Below, piece after piece: positions 1 through 8,686 of a stretch of 64,000 nt of DNA. The notes beneath the pieces are model-generated. The model saw only the letters and a program-made list of their open reading frames with translations, ran no database searches and was not told the DNA's origin. The stretch is taken from positions 94,025 to 158,024 of the forward strand of contig JBHELB010000067.1 of assembly GCA_041859045.1 (NCBI GenBank), read 5' to 3'. Each line of letters begins with the position of its first letter. Positions within the stretch are counted from its first letter, which is position 1. Origin of the DNA: JBHELB01 sp041859045 (lineage in GTDB: Bacteria; Hydrogenedentota; Hydrogenedentia; Hydrogenedentales; SLHB01). Position numbers and translations under genes: made by a program.

Positions 1-599
1 GCGCCGGTACTGGGAGACTGCACGCCCTGCACGACCGTCCGGCGCTGAGCGTCAGTCACAGCGACATCGACGCGCTCGACGTTCGCGCTTCCGTTTGCCC
101 CGGTCCACGCCGGGTAAATGCCCGGATCGATGGCGATGAACCACGGGCGCTGATCGCGAGACTGCACCGCCTCGATGCGCTGGCGATAGTACCAACGCGT
201 GATCGATATCGCCGCGCCCTGAGCCTCCACGCGCGTTGCGTGCAGGTCGGCGTGACCACCAAGCCGCGCGGCCACACCAGGAGTGATTCGGTTTGCGCGC
301 GACGTGCCCGGCACGATGACCATCGTCGCGTCCGCCGCCTTGCACAGCGCCTCGGCCGCCGCCGCATCGGTCGCATAGCGAGCTTGGGCGAAATCGGCCC
401 CCTCGACGGCGAGGAAGCGCTGCGCGCCGCAGCCCGCAAGGACATTGGCGGCGTTTGCTGTCTGCGCACCCACGAGCCCCACCACGAGCGGCATTCCAGT
501 CGCTTCGGCGAGGGGCTTCGCGGCCGAAATGGCCTCAAGCGCGGGCTTCGCCAACGAGCCGTCGGCTTCCGTGTGGACTACTACTAGAATCGTCTGCAT
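1..599 (-). CDS. etfA: Electron transfer flavoprotein alpha subunit, N-terminal part (cut by window edge)
   Basis: Reading the minus strand from an ATG at 597-599 gives an uninterrupted frame of about 199 codons that runs off the left edge. The start MQTILVVVHTEADGSL and the later MVIVPGTSRANRITPGVAARL follow the N-terminal domain of EtfA, the subunit that with EtfB carries FAD and relays electrons from acyl-CoA-type dehydrogenases to ETF-quinone oxidoreductase. The C-terminal FAD-binding domain lies outside the window. The start is 37 bases after the etfB stop on the same strand, so it is the last visible gene of the operon. No frameshift is seen. The identification rests on N-terminal similarity and the neighbouring etfB. 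Confidence 0.88.
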   Translation of the reverse strand, partial: MQTILVVVHTEADGSLAKPALEAISAAKPLAEATGMPLVVGLVGAQTANAANVLAGCGAQRFLAVEGADFAQARYATDAAAAEALCKAADATMVIVPGTSRANRITPGVAARLGGHADLHATRVEAQGAAISITRWYYRQRIEAVQSRDQRPWFIAIDPGIYPAWTGANGSANVERVDVAVTDAQRRTVVQGVQSPSTG

Positions 600-636
600 C
601 ACTGTATCCTCAAACAGCCTTCGCGGCCGGTTTGTC

Positions 637-1431
637 CTACCCCTTGATCCATTCGGCGATTTCGCGCGCGATCTCGTCCACGGGCATGTCCTTTACGATA
701 CGCGTCTCACGCCGCTGACTGGGCAACGCCACCGACGCATAGTGCAACGCCGCGCCCGGCAGTGGAACCTGCTTCGCCTTCTGCAGCGCAGGCATGGCAA
801 CGCGCATGTTCGCCATCCCGAGTTGTGGATTGTTCGGCGGTTCAGGCAGGTTCCCCGTAGCCCATCCCAAGACGGCCGGAGGGGCGGCGCAGACAGACAC
901 CTGGTGTTTCCCGCCTTCAACCCGTTCCAAAATTCGCAGTGCGCCGTCGCCGGTTATCGTCAATTCATCGACGCCCTGGAATTGGTCCACAATCCCCAGG
1001 CGCTCTCCGATAATCTGTAAGACCGCGCTTGCTCCGCGCGACGCCGATTCCCACCCGCCAAAAATAAGCAGCTTGGACGGGTCGAGACCCGGGATAGCCT
1101 GGATGGCCTCGGCCAACGCGCCGCCTACTTCCGCCGCATCGGCAAAACCGCCGCCAGGCCCGTCGAGCGCGATAAGTTCAAAACCGGCTTTCTGTGCAAC
1201 CGACATCAGCACTTGCTGCAACTTGGCCTTTGGGCCGAGACTGACAAGCCATACCTTGCTGTCGGGCACATTCTTGGCCAAGTGGGCCGCTTCGTACAAC
1301 GCATGGCTGGCCCAAGGGTCAAGCGTGGCCGGCAGCATCAACTCATTCTTGATGGCGGGCCCGGCAACCGGCTCGAGCGTTTGGAGCGGGTCCGGCACAA
1401 TACCCGCGCAGACAACAATTTGATATCCCAC
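637..1431 (-). CDS. etfB: Electron transfer flavoprotein beta subunit
   Basis: The 264-residue product has the usual EtfB length and landmarks: the start YQIVVCAGIVPDP, the segment LPATLDPWASHALYEAAHLA, and KLLIFGGWESASRGASAVL near residue 125, where the AMP-binding fold lies in this family. It pairs with EtfA to carry two-electron equivalents from dehydrogenases to the ETF-quinone oxidoreductase encoded just upstream. The start is a GTG with AAGGAG about seven bases ahead. It sits 47 bases after the ETF-QO gene and 37 bases before etfA, an operon arrangement. The order beta then alpha is typical. Confidence 0.92.
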   Translation of the reverse strand: MGYQIVVCAGIVPDPLQTLEPVAGPAIKNELMLPATLDPWASHALYEAAHLAKNVPDSKVWLVSLGPKAKLQQVLMSVAQKAGFELIALDGPGGGFADAAEVGGALAEAIQAIPGLDPSKLLIFGGWESASRGASAVLQIIGERLGIVDQFQGVDELTITGDGALRILERVEGGKHQVSVCAAPPAVLGWATGNLPEPPNNPQLGMANMRVAMPALQKAKQVPLPGAALHYASVALPSQRRETRIVKDMPVDEIAREIAEWIKG

Positions 1432-1478
1432 AGTCCGTCTCCTTGCACATTTTCCACGCCCGCATCACCGTGGCGCGA

Positions 1479-3329
1479 TCAATTCTCTCCAGAATGCAGA
1501 CCACCTGCTCCGGCGCGAAATGCGATGACGCCGCGCTCTTCATCTTCCGGATTCGCCTGTGCGCAATTCCATAAGCAGGCCCCACAATGAACGCACTTCT
1601 CGCGGTCAAACGCGGGCACGCCATTATCGCCCGGGGCGATGGCCTGCCCCGAACACATCTCGATACACACCTTCTGCGCACAAATCCCGCAGCGCTCGGG
1701 GTGAAGAAATACCACATGGTCTGCGTATCCCGGCGCGGCGTAAACCTTGCCCCCCAGGAGTAACGCGTCCTGGTGCGAAACCAGCAGCTTGCCGTCGTAC
1801 GGAATCGTCGGCCAACCCAGGAGATCCATCACCGCGTCGTGCAACGAAATCCCCTGCGCCGCACACTTTTTCTTAGCGTCGTCGAGAACCTCACGCGTGA
1901 TTCTTCCCTCGTAATAAGGCTCAAGCGGCTTGAGCCGCGCGTGGGGGGGAAGGGACTTCCCGGGAATGGTCAGACGTCCGCCTGTGAAGCCCGCGAGCGC
2001 CATACCCAGCAGCCCTGTCACAACGCCGGTTCTGAATCCGTCGCGCGCTTTCTCCGCCACGCGCCCTTCGGCTTCAACCCAACTTGCGCGGCGACGTTTC
2101 ACATAAACGGCTTCAAGGTTCTCTTTGGTGAAGGGCTTCTTTTCCTTCAGCAGTTCAAGCACGCCCTCAGCCAGTTGCGTGCCTGTTGCCCACGCTTCGT
2201 CGACTCCCGATCCCGTAAGTACGTTGGTGCTGCCCGAACCCTCGCCGATTCGCGCAAAGCCGTCGCCCGCGAGATGAGGCTCGCCCAGACGTCCCGATTC
2301 CTGTAGCGACTTCGCGCCCCAGGAACGCAACGTGCCTCCCTCCAAATAACGCCAGAGAAACGGGTGCAACATCCAGTGCTGAAGATAGCGGTAGGCCGTC
2401 CGCAGAGGGCTGTCTAACCACGACGGCACAAAGATCCCCGCCGACGCGATGTTGCCGGGATGAACGTAAAGGAATCCAAAAATCTCCGGCTCCGGATACC
2501 CAAAGGTGTGAAGCACCGTACCCGGTTCAAGCCCGCAGTTTTCACGAAGCTCGATAACGGCCTTCATGCCCACGGCCCACTCGTGTTGGTGGTGACCTTC
2601 CGGCAATCCCAGCGCCGTATCCAACTGCTGCCCCACGGCCCCAACGGGACCGTCACCCACCACCGTCAGCGCAGCGCGGACGTCCATGCCCGCCATGAAG
2701 CCCGCCGATGGATTGCCGTGTTTGTCCGTCCCCTGGTCGACAAGCCGAATACCTGCGACGCGCCCATTTTCCAGCAAGGGCTCGGCCACGGGCGTGCCTG
2801 GCCAGATTTGCACCAGCCCCGATCCCATGACTTCCCCGCCAACCCACTGCATGAACTGCCCCATTGAAAGCAGCAGTCCACCGTCTTTACGCAGGAAAGG
2901 GGGGAGATACGGCAAGTTTACGGCGTGGTCTTTGCATCCCACCAGCGGTTTGACCAACCCAATCGCCCAGTCAATCGCCTTCAGCGCCGCTGAACGTCGG
3001 CTCGCTCCGATTGGATCAAGCAGATATAGAACCTTCTCATGCGCAACATGCCCCGCCATGGGCACGTGAGCAGGATCAAAATCGGGGAACGTCTGGCGAA
3101 TCGCCCGTGCTTGGGTAACGATGCCGGACACACCGAATCCGATGTCGTCCGCGCGTTCATAACAGATCACCTGAGGAGGCATTCCGGGCATGGTCATGCT
3201 TTCGGCAACGGGAACGCCGTTCTCATCGACCAATCCGCGTGTTAGCGTGGTCAGAAACCCCGCCATCGCCGGGCCGAACCCAACGCAGGCGATATCGACG
3301 TCCATGCTCTGACGGTCGACCGCGCTCAC
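1479..3329 (-). CDS. ETF-quinone oxidoreductase-like flavoprotein with C-terminal 8-Cys iron-sulfur domain
   Basis: The 616-residue protein starts with a dinucleotide-binding motif (GFGPAMAGF, about residues 17-25) and ends with a ferredoxin-like domain, the architecture of ETF-quinone oxidoreductase, which passes electrons from reduced ETF to membrane quinone. The C-terminal segment holds two cysteine groups, C547/C550/C555/C559 and C579/C582/C585/C589. Canonical ETF-QO binds one 4Fe-4S cluster, so the extra cysteines are unusual. The tail GAGGLHSGEN resembles the Gly-rich end of ETF-QO. The start is a GTG at 3327-3329 overlapping the upstream TGA (GTGA), with a possible in-frame ATG at 3305. 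The glycine pattern GxGxxxxG departs slightly from the standard GxGxxG. Confidence 0.85.
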   Translation of the reverse strand: MSAVDRQSMDVDIACVGFGPAMAGFLTTLTRGLVDENGVPVAESMTMPGMPPQVICYERADDIGFGVSGIVTQARAIRQTFPDFDPAHVPMAGHVAHEKVLYLLDPIGASRRSAALKAIDWAIGLVKPLVGCKDHAVNLPYLPPFLRKDGGLLLSMGQFMQWVGGEVMGSGLVQIWPGTPVAEPLLENGRVAGIRLVDQGTDKHGNPSAGFMAGMDVRAALTVVGDGPVGAVGQQLDTALGLPEGHHQHEWAVGMKAVIELRENCGLEPGTVLHTFGYPEPEIFGFLYVHPGNIASAGIFVPSWLDSPLRTAYRYLQHWMLHPFLWRYLEGGTLRSWGAKSLQESGRLGEPHLAGDGFARIGEGSGSTNVLTGSGVDEAWATGTQLAEGVLELLKEKKPFTKENLEAVYVKRRRASWVEAEGRVAEKARDGFRTGVVTGLLGMALAGFTGGRLTIPGKSLPPHARLKPLEPYYEGRITREVLDDAKKKCAAQGISLHDAVMDLLGWPTIPYDGKLLVSHQDALLLGGKVYAAPGYADHVVFLHPERCGICAQKVCIEMCSGQAIAPGDNGVPAFDREKCVHCGACLWNCAQANPEDEERGVIAFRAGAGGLHSGEN

Positions 3330-5557
3330 TGGGGATAATCCAACGCTTCAGGAATCATAACCTGAGCAACCGCCTGTGCCGCGCGATCTTTCGCCAGACG
3401 ACTTCCCGTGAGGCAACCGTCGAGTTTCAGGCGCAGATAGCTAAAACGCTCGAGACCGTCAAAACGCACGCACGGACCCGCCTTAGGCCGAACCTGCCCA
3501 TCATCGCCAATCGTGTCGCCGCATGCGCCCGCCGTTCCCGCAATGCCAGGAATGATCGATTCAAGCGCATCGAGTTCTTCGCCTCGATAGCAGGCGTTAC
3601 AGGCCTGATTGTCCCAAGCCGGGTGGCGTTGGTAGCCAAACATAAGCTCCGAGCAGATGCGGCCAACTTCGCCCGCGGCGCTCGCCGACTGCACATGGCA
3701 AAGATCCGTGAGAAAGGCCACCGCACCCGCCAGGCCTTCGCCCGCCAGCACACTGTTTTGGCCATTCTTTTCGAGTTCGAGAACATCGAGAATCTGGCAG
3801 CGCGCGGCAAGCAACCAGCACAGCGCGTCTGCCATCGGGAATGTCACACCTTGTCGCGGCCCATTGTAGAGCTTTGTGCCATGAGCATCAGATGATTTTT
3901 GCAGATGCTCAAGCGTCCACGCCCAGAGTTCCATCGCGGTCGCCAACGCACAGGCGCCCGTGCCCGGGTGCTCACGCGCGATAAGCCGCATCTCGCGAAT
4001 CCAGTCCTTATACTGCGCGAGGAAAAGGTCCATGGTCATCGTGATCGACATCTGGCGGCGCTGCACAGCCTCCGGCCCCTCATAGGTCGCCTCAAGCTGC
4101 GCATCCATCCACTTCTGCCCCAGGAATCCCGGGCAGTCTTCTGTGATGCCGTAGCCGCCCATGAGGCTAACCGCCTCACGCAGGATGTTGGCCCCGTGCC
4201 CTGTGTTCCAGAGCTTGACGGCAGGGCAGAGGACGTTGGCTTGCGCGTCGATCAAGAGGTAGCGCACGAGAGGATCGGCCTCAAGCGCCGCAAACCGTGC
4301 GGCATCGCGCTCGGATTCTGGTTGAGCCGACAGCGCCAGATATTCTAGGGCATCCTTCTGCACGCTCTTGAGCGCCCTCATGCGCGCCCAGCCGCTGCTC
4401 GCGTTCTGCGCGGCCAGGATCTTCTCCACTTCCTTCTCGAGCGGATCCAATTCATCGAACAACCGCGCGGTGGCAAAGCCAAGCGATGCAGCCGCTTCTC
4501 CAGTCGCCCAAACATCGGTCAGGCGGTGCAACGCATCTTCACGTTGTTGCAGCCCGAGGTCGAACCGCGGCGTGCCGGGCGCAACCGCGCTGCCGCCGCG
4601 AAAACGTCCACGCTGATAGCGGATCACCGGCTCGATGGCCGAGAGCAGCTTCGCGGCCGTCATAAGCCCCACGGTCACCCGCGTGCGCTTGAATACCGCC
4701 TCGATCACCTCGCTATGCGCGTGATTCGGGACAATCACCCCATCTTCGACGCGGTATCCGCCGACGATCCGGCTCGCCGGAACACGCAGATTAAAGACAG
4801 GATCACGCGTCGACGACAGTTGGTGAACGAGCTTGAGGGTGGGAGCGCCGCGGTCGAAGGTGCCGGGATCGCTTTCCTCAAGGATGACCATACACGAGCC
4901 TTTGATCCGCGGGTCATCCGAGGTCACTGCCGCCGTCACCAACGTCGCGAAATCCATGTTCGTAATGAACCGGCCGCGCTTATCGATTTGGAGGATCGGC
5001 TCCTTGCCGTCTTCCCACTCCACAATGCGAACCTTGCCGCACAAGATGCCCGTCTCGACGCCGACAAAGGGCAGCGGCTCTGTAAGGGCAAACGCGCCGT
5101 GACGGGGGCGTCCATCCGCGTTTTTCTGGCCCGTCAGGTACTCCACCTGTTGCTCGGGCGTGCCGCACTCGCGGATAGGCGCAAGGCCCAGGTTCGTGGC
5201 CAAGCAGCACGTCGCCGCGCCGCCATCCACCCACCCCAGCTCAAAAGCGACCAGCGATGCCGCCATATTCTTGGGACCTTCAACAAATCCACCCTGCTCG
5301 GGCTCAAGAAAGACGTTGGATACGCCCGATTCGTCGAACGCGCGAATCAGTTCCGATTTTCCTTCGGTCCACTCATGCGTGTTGCGTCCGCCTTCCGCCA
5401 CCAGCCGCGCTACAGGACCGCGCGCCACCGAGCGGGTCGCCTGCACCAGCATCTGAAGATCGAAGCGATCGGCAAAGCGCCAGAGCAGTTGACGAACCTC
5501 GTCCCCCGGCAACGTGCGCAACTGTTCTGCGTGCTGCTCTCCCGAGAGCGTTTCCAT
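3326..5557 (-). CDS. Acyl-CoA dehydrogenase-like protein, long form
   Basis: The 743-residue protein follows the acyl-CoA dehydrogenase fold: N-terminal helices, a middle beta domain around AFALTEPLPFVGVETG (155-170), a C-terminal helical domain with SLMGGYGITED (464-474) and ATYEGPEAVQR (490-500). E493 of the YEG motif is the likely catalytic base. It would oxidise acyl-CoA or a related thioester and reduce the ETF encoded downstream. It is about 360 residues longer than the classic family, and the extra region after residue 510 has several cysteines and no assigned function. I chose the ATG at 5557 because AAGGAG precedes it by eight bases and the predicted promoter at 5694-5722 would exclude an upstream start. 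It overlaps the ETF-QO gene by four bases. The substrate is unknown. Confidence 0.85.
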   Translation of the reverse strand: METLSGEQHAEQLRTLPGDEVRQLLWRFADRFDLQMLVQATRSVARGPVARLVAEGGRNTHEWTEGKSELIRAFDESGVSNVFLEPEQGGFVEGPKNMAASLVAFELGWVDGGAATCCLATNLGLAPIRECGTPEQQVEYLTGQKNADGRPRHGAFALTEPLPFVGVETGILCGKVRIVEWEDGKEPILQIDKRGRFITNMDFATLVTAAVTSDDPRIKGSCMVILEESDPGTFDRGAPTLKLVHQLSSTRDPVFNLRVPASRIVGGYRVEDGVIVPNHAHSEVIEAVFKRTRVTVGLMTAAKLLSAIEPVIRYQRGRFRGGSAVAPGTPRFDLGLQQREDALHRLTDVWATGEAAASLGFATARLFDELDPLEKEVEKILAAQNASSGWARMRALKSVQKDALEYLALSAQPESERDAARFAALEADPLVRYLLIDAQANVLCPAVKLWNTGHGANILREAVSLMGGYGITEDCPGFLGQKWMDAQLEATYEGPEAVQRRQMSITMTMDLFLAQYKDWIREMRLIAREHPGTGACALATAMELWAWTLEHLQKSSDAHGTKLYNGPRQGVTFPMADALCWLLAARCQILDVLELEKNGQNSVLAGEGLAGAVAFLTDLCHVQSASAAGEVGRICSELMFGYQRHPAWDNQACNACYRGEELDALESIIPGIAGTAGACGDTIGDDGQVRPKAGPCVRFDGLERFSYLRLKLDGCLTGSRLAKDRAAQAVAQVMIPEALDYPQ

Positions 5558-5693
5558 GCGTATTTCTCCTTGCCCTGAATGAAAGGCATTTCCGGTGTGC
5601 CGCTGCCGGCGCCAAAACGCGCCGCTACTCGCCCCCGAGTGTGCGGCCCAGAACGGGCGCCGCACGCATCTGCTATGCCAAAAGAGTGGACGG

Positions 5694-5722
5694 ATTATAC
5701 ATTCCCGTCGCCTGTCAGTCAA
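5694..5722 (-). promoter_or_regulatory. Sigma-70-type promoter of the acyl-CoA dehydrogenase/ETF operon
   Basis: On the minus strand TTGACT (5717-5722) and TATAAT (5694-5699) are separated by exactly 17 bases, a near-consensus vegetative promoter. Transcription would start near 5687, leaving a leader of about 130 bases before the ATG at 5557. I see no other strong minus-strand candidate in this gap. Confidence 0.8.
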
Positions 5723-5748
5723 AGTCGGGTGACCAAGAAAGTCGGAAT

Positions 5749-5777
5749 TTGGGTCTGCAACCGATTCCGATTATGCT
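5749..5777 (+). promoter_or_regulatory. Possible panE promoter
   Basis: TTGGGT and TATGCT lie 17 bases apart, ending about 40 bases before the panE start. The match to consensus is only moderate. It is divergent from the strong ETF-operon promoter at 5694-5722. Confidence 0.35.
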
Positions 5778-5819
5778 CTAAGAACGTTCGGAAGAACTCA
5801 GACGTGAAGGAGTGACCAC

Positions 5820-6779
5820 ATGCGTGTATTGGTGCTGGGGGCGGGGGCGCTGGGAAGCGCGATCGGCGGATTCATGGGCAGGGCGGGGCACGAGGTTACG
5901 CTTGTGGGCCGCGCCGCGCACATGGACGCGATCCGAGCGCGCGGACTCAGAATCACAGGCATTTGGGGCGATCACCTGGTCAATGGGCTTGATGCGCGGA
6001 CGGATCTCTTGGGGCTCAGGGTAGGCTCATTTGACGTCGTGCTGATTGCCGTGAAGTCCTTCGACACACGGACTGCGGTCGAGGCCGTCCTTCCGCTACT
6101 AGGGCCGGATACGCTCGTCTGCTCCTACCAGAACGGTCTGGGTAACGCCGAGATCATCGCCGAACACGTGGGGTGGGAGCGCACGGTGGGTGCGCGTGCT
6201 ATCTACGGTGTCTGGACTCCGGAGCCGGGGCATATCGAGATCACGGTTATCGCGCAGCCGACTCTTCTCGGTGTCTATTCGCCCGAGACGCCTGTAGCGC
6301 GCGTGCGCGAGATCGCCGAAGCGATGGACGCATCCGGAGTGCCTACACAATACACCGAGAGTATCGCCTCGGCCGTTTGGGGGAAGGCGGCCTACAACTG
6401 CGCGCTCAACGCGCTGTGCGGTCTGCTGGAGGTGCCCTACGGCGTTTTGCTCGATACCGAGCACACGCGCGGCATTATGGCGGACGTCGTTCGGGAACTG
6501 TACACGGTGGGAAGAGCGATGAACGTTCCCCTGGATCCGCCCACGGATGCGGAGTATCTAGAACTCTTGTTTAACGTCCTAATACCGCCGACTGCCGCGC
6601 ATTTCGGCAGTCTTCGGGAAGATTTCCGCCGTCACCGGCGCACGGAGGTCGACGCGCTGAACGGTGCGGTGGCGCGTTTTGGGCAAGCGCTAGACATTTA
6701 CTGTCCCGCGAACGCCCTGCTGACACGCCTCGTTCACGCCCGCGAGCATGCGCTGGGCATCGTTCAAGCGGGCACTTGA
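5820..6779 (+). CDS. panE: 2-dehydropantoate 2-reductase family protein
   Basis: The 319-residue product begins with the NADPH-binding signature MRVLVLGAGALGSAIGGF and continues with DVVLIAVKSFDT and CSYQNGLGNAE, typical of ApbA/PanE ketopantoate reductases, which convert 2-dehydropantoate to pantoate for coenzyme A synthesis. The C-terminal helical domain contains SAVWGKAAYNCALNALCGL, including the conserved Lys-Asn region. GAAGGAG lies eight bases before the ATG. It stands alone, divergent from the acyl-CoA dehydrogenase operon. Related family members act on other 2-keto acids, so the exact substrate is inferred. Confidence 0.85.
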   Translation: MRVLVLGAGALGSAIGGFMGRAGHEVTLVGRAAHMDAIRARGLRITGIWGDHLVNGLDARTDLLGLRVGSFDVVLIAVKSFDTRTAVEAVLPLLGPDTLVCSYQNGLGNAEIIAEHVGWERTVGARAIYGVWTPEPGHIEITVIAQPTLLGVYSPETPVARVREIAEAMDASGVPTQYTESIASAVWGKAAYNCALNALCGLLEVPYGVLLDTEHTRGIMADVVRELYTVGRAMNVPLDPPTDAEYLELLFNVLIPPTAAHFGSLREDFRRHRRTEVDALNGAVARFGQALDIYCPANALLTRLVHAREHALGIVQAGT

Positions 6780-6818
6780 AAGCCGATTCGAACTGTTCGT
6801 GGCAGGGGGGCGGTGCGG

Positions 6819-8573
6819 TTAGGCTTGTCCGGTTTCTCGATCATGGGGAAAGCGTACGGTAAAGGTGCTGCCTTTTCCGGGGTGGCTTTCTACTTCGACC
6901 GTTCCGCCGAGCAGGCCAACGGAATGTTTGACAATGGCCAACCCCAGGCCTGTTCCGCCCAGGGCGCGGCTGCGCGCGCGATCGACGCGGTAGAATCGCT
7001 CGAAAATACGCGGTAGGTGTTCGGCAGGAATGCCGCATCCCTGATCCCTAACATGAACAGAGGTCCGGTCGTCGTGTTCCTCAACGACGATATCCACGGA
7101 ATCGGCAGGTTCGCTGTATTTGATGGCGTTATCGATAAGATTCAAGAAAATCTGCTCAAAGAGCGCGCTATTGCCGCGAAGAAACGTCGGCCCACTTCCA
7201 TGTACCGCCAGTCGCACTCCCTTCGCGTCCGCCTTGGGGGCGCAGGTACGTATGGCGTTCTCGATGCAAGTCATCAAATTGACGGACTCAAAGGGCGCGC
7301 GCTCCGACTCCTCGGCCCGTTCGAACGCCGCCAACGCGAGAATGTCCTCGACAAGCGCGCAAAGACGATCGGCTTGCTTCAAAATAATGCCTAGGAAGCG
7401 ATGGCTCGTAGCGGAATCCTCGTCGCCGCCCTTATACAGCGTTTCCGCGTATCCCTTGATCGCGGTTAGCGGCGTACGGAGTTCGTGGGAAACATTCGCG
7501 AAGAAGTCCTGACGTGTCTGCTCCAATTGCCGGAGCCGGGTAACGTCCTCGAAGACAAGCACCGCGCCCGTCGAATGGTGATCGTTAAGCATTGCCGCGC
7601 CGCGCACCCGTACGACCCGCTCCCCCTGATCCATCAACACGACCTCATGTTCCATGGCCTCGCCGAGTTCAAGCGCGTGGCGTACACAGGCGTGGAGTTC
7701 AACATTGCGGACGACTTCTTCGATGCTTCGTCCCTTCATCTTCTGCGGGTCGATGCCGAACAACTTCCCTGCCGCGCGATTGATGCTGATAACGCGATTC
7801 TCGGAGTCGACGGCAAGAACGCCTTCCAGCATACTGTCCAAAACGGTATCCAACTCCTTGCGTTGGCGCAGCGCCGTCTGCACGCGTTCATCGAGCAGCA
7901 GTCCCATATGGTTGATGGCCTCAGCCAGTTCCGAGAGTTCGCGGAATGACGCCGTTGGAATGCGCCGGGCGACGTCGCCTTGCGCGAACCGGCTCGTTCC
8001 TTCACGGACCGACGCGATAACATCAGTAACCCCTCGCGCAGATGCACCGGCCGCAATCGCGGCGGGAATTGTCAACAGGATAATTGCGATCGCCGCGACC
8101 AAGGCTAGGTCTTGGTCGAGAGGAGTGAATCTTGGCGCAGGCGTACTGACGCGAACCACCGCGATAGGCCGGTTTTCGTGGAGAACGGGGTAGGCGGCGA
8201 AACGCCGTCTTTCGTTGCGCAAGCGATCGGACCTCGCGGCATTGCCAGGCGTTCCTTCAAGTGCGGAAGCGACTTCTTGCGCGGAGGGCGCCTGTGCGGT
8301 GGCCGTTTTCGCGGACAGTACCTCTGCGGAATAGGATGTTCCCTGAATAAGTTCAAGCGCGCGCTGCTGTGCAGCGCCTAAGTCTCCGCGCTTGACCTCG
8401 CGCGAGACGGCATTGACGATTGTCTTCGCAACGTCAGCCAGTTGGGCGTCGCGTTCTGTGTTTGAAATAGAGCGACTCGCATTCCATAGGACTGCGGTCA
8501 AGAGGAGTGCGCCCACCAAGAATACTGCCGCCGATGTTTTTACCCAGTAGCGCGTAATTGTATTCGAGATCAC
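6819..8573 (-). CDS. PhoR-like membrane sensor histidine kinase (HAMP-PAS-HisKA-HATPase)
   Basis: The 584-residue protein has a membrane segment at about 12-31, an extracytoplasmic region to about 155, a second membrane segment (156-175), a HAMP linker, a PAS domain (about 236-345), the phosphoacceptor motif NVSHELRTPLTAIKGY with H363, and an ATPase domain with FLNLIDNAIKYS and GGTGLGLAIVKH. It should autophosphorylate on H363 and signal to a response regulator. No regulator gene is adjacent; the neighbours are panE (convergent) and a methyltransferase. The start is a GTG at 8573 with GGAG about seven bases upstream. The domain order is that of PhoR, but the signal is unknown. Confidence 0.9.
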   Translation of the reverse strand: MISNTITRYWVKTSAAVFLVGALLLTAVLWNASRSISNTERDAQLADVAKTIVNAVSREVKRGDLGAAQQRALELIQGTSYSAEVLSAKTATAQAPSAQEVASALEGTPGNAARSDRLRNERRRFAAYPVLHENRPIAVVRVSTPAPRFTPLDQDLALVAAIAIILLTIPAAIAAGASARGVTDVIASVREGTSRFAQGDVARRIPTASFRELSELAEAINHMGLLLDERVQTALRQRKELDTVLDSMLEGVLAVDSENRVISINRAAGKLFGIDPQKMKGRSIEEVVRNVELHACVRHALELGEAMEHEVVLMDQGERVVRVRGAAMLNDHHSTGAVLVFEDVTRLRQLEQTRQDFFANVSHELRTPLTAIKGYAETLYKGGDEDSATSHRFLGIILKQADRLCALVEDILALAAFERAEESERAPFESVNLMTCIENAIRTCAPKADAKGVRLAVHGSGPTFLRGNSALFEQIFLNLIDNAIKYSEPADSVDIVVEEHDDRTSVHVRDQGCGIPAEHLPRIFERFYRVDRARSRALGGTGLGLAIVKHSVGLLGGTVEVESHPGKGSTFTVRFPHDRETGQA

Positions 8574-8686
8574 CGCGGACTCCGATTCTCAGTCGCCACT
8601 ATGGAACAACTGCCTTACGCCTTCCGGTCAGACATTCCGGAAACACCGCAAACAGAGTATAGCGGTCTTTGAGAAAGGGCGCGAAC

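Noticed and set aside
4526..5578. 350-residue plus-strand frame
   Set aside because: Antisense to the acyl-CoA dehydrogenase-like gene, whose conserved motifs are on the minus strand.
5558..5722. 55-residue N-terminal extension of the acyl-CoA dehydrogenase-like gene
   Set aside because: The promoter -35/-10 pair at 5694-5722 and the ribosome site at 5557 favour the shorter form; the extension is low-complexity Arg-rich sequence.
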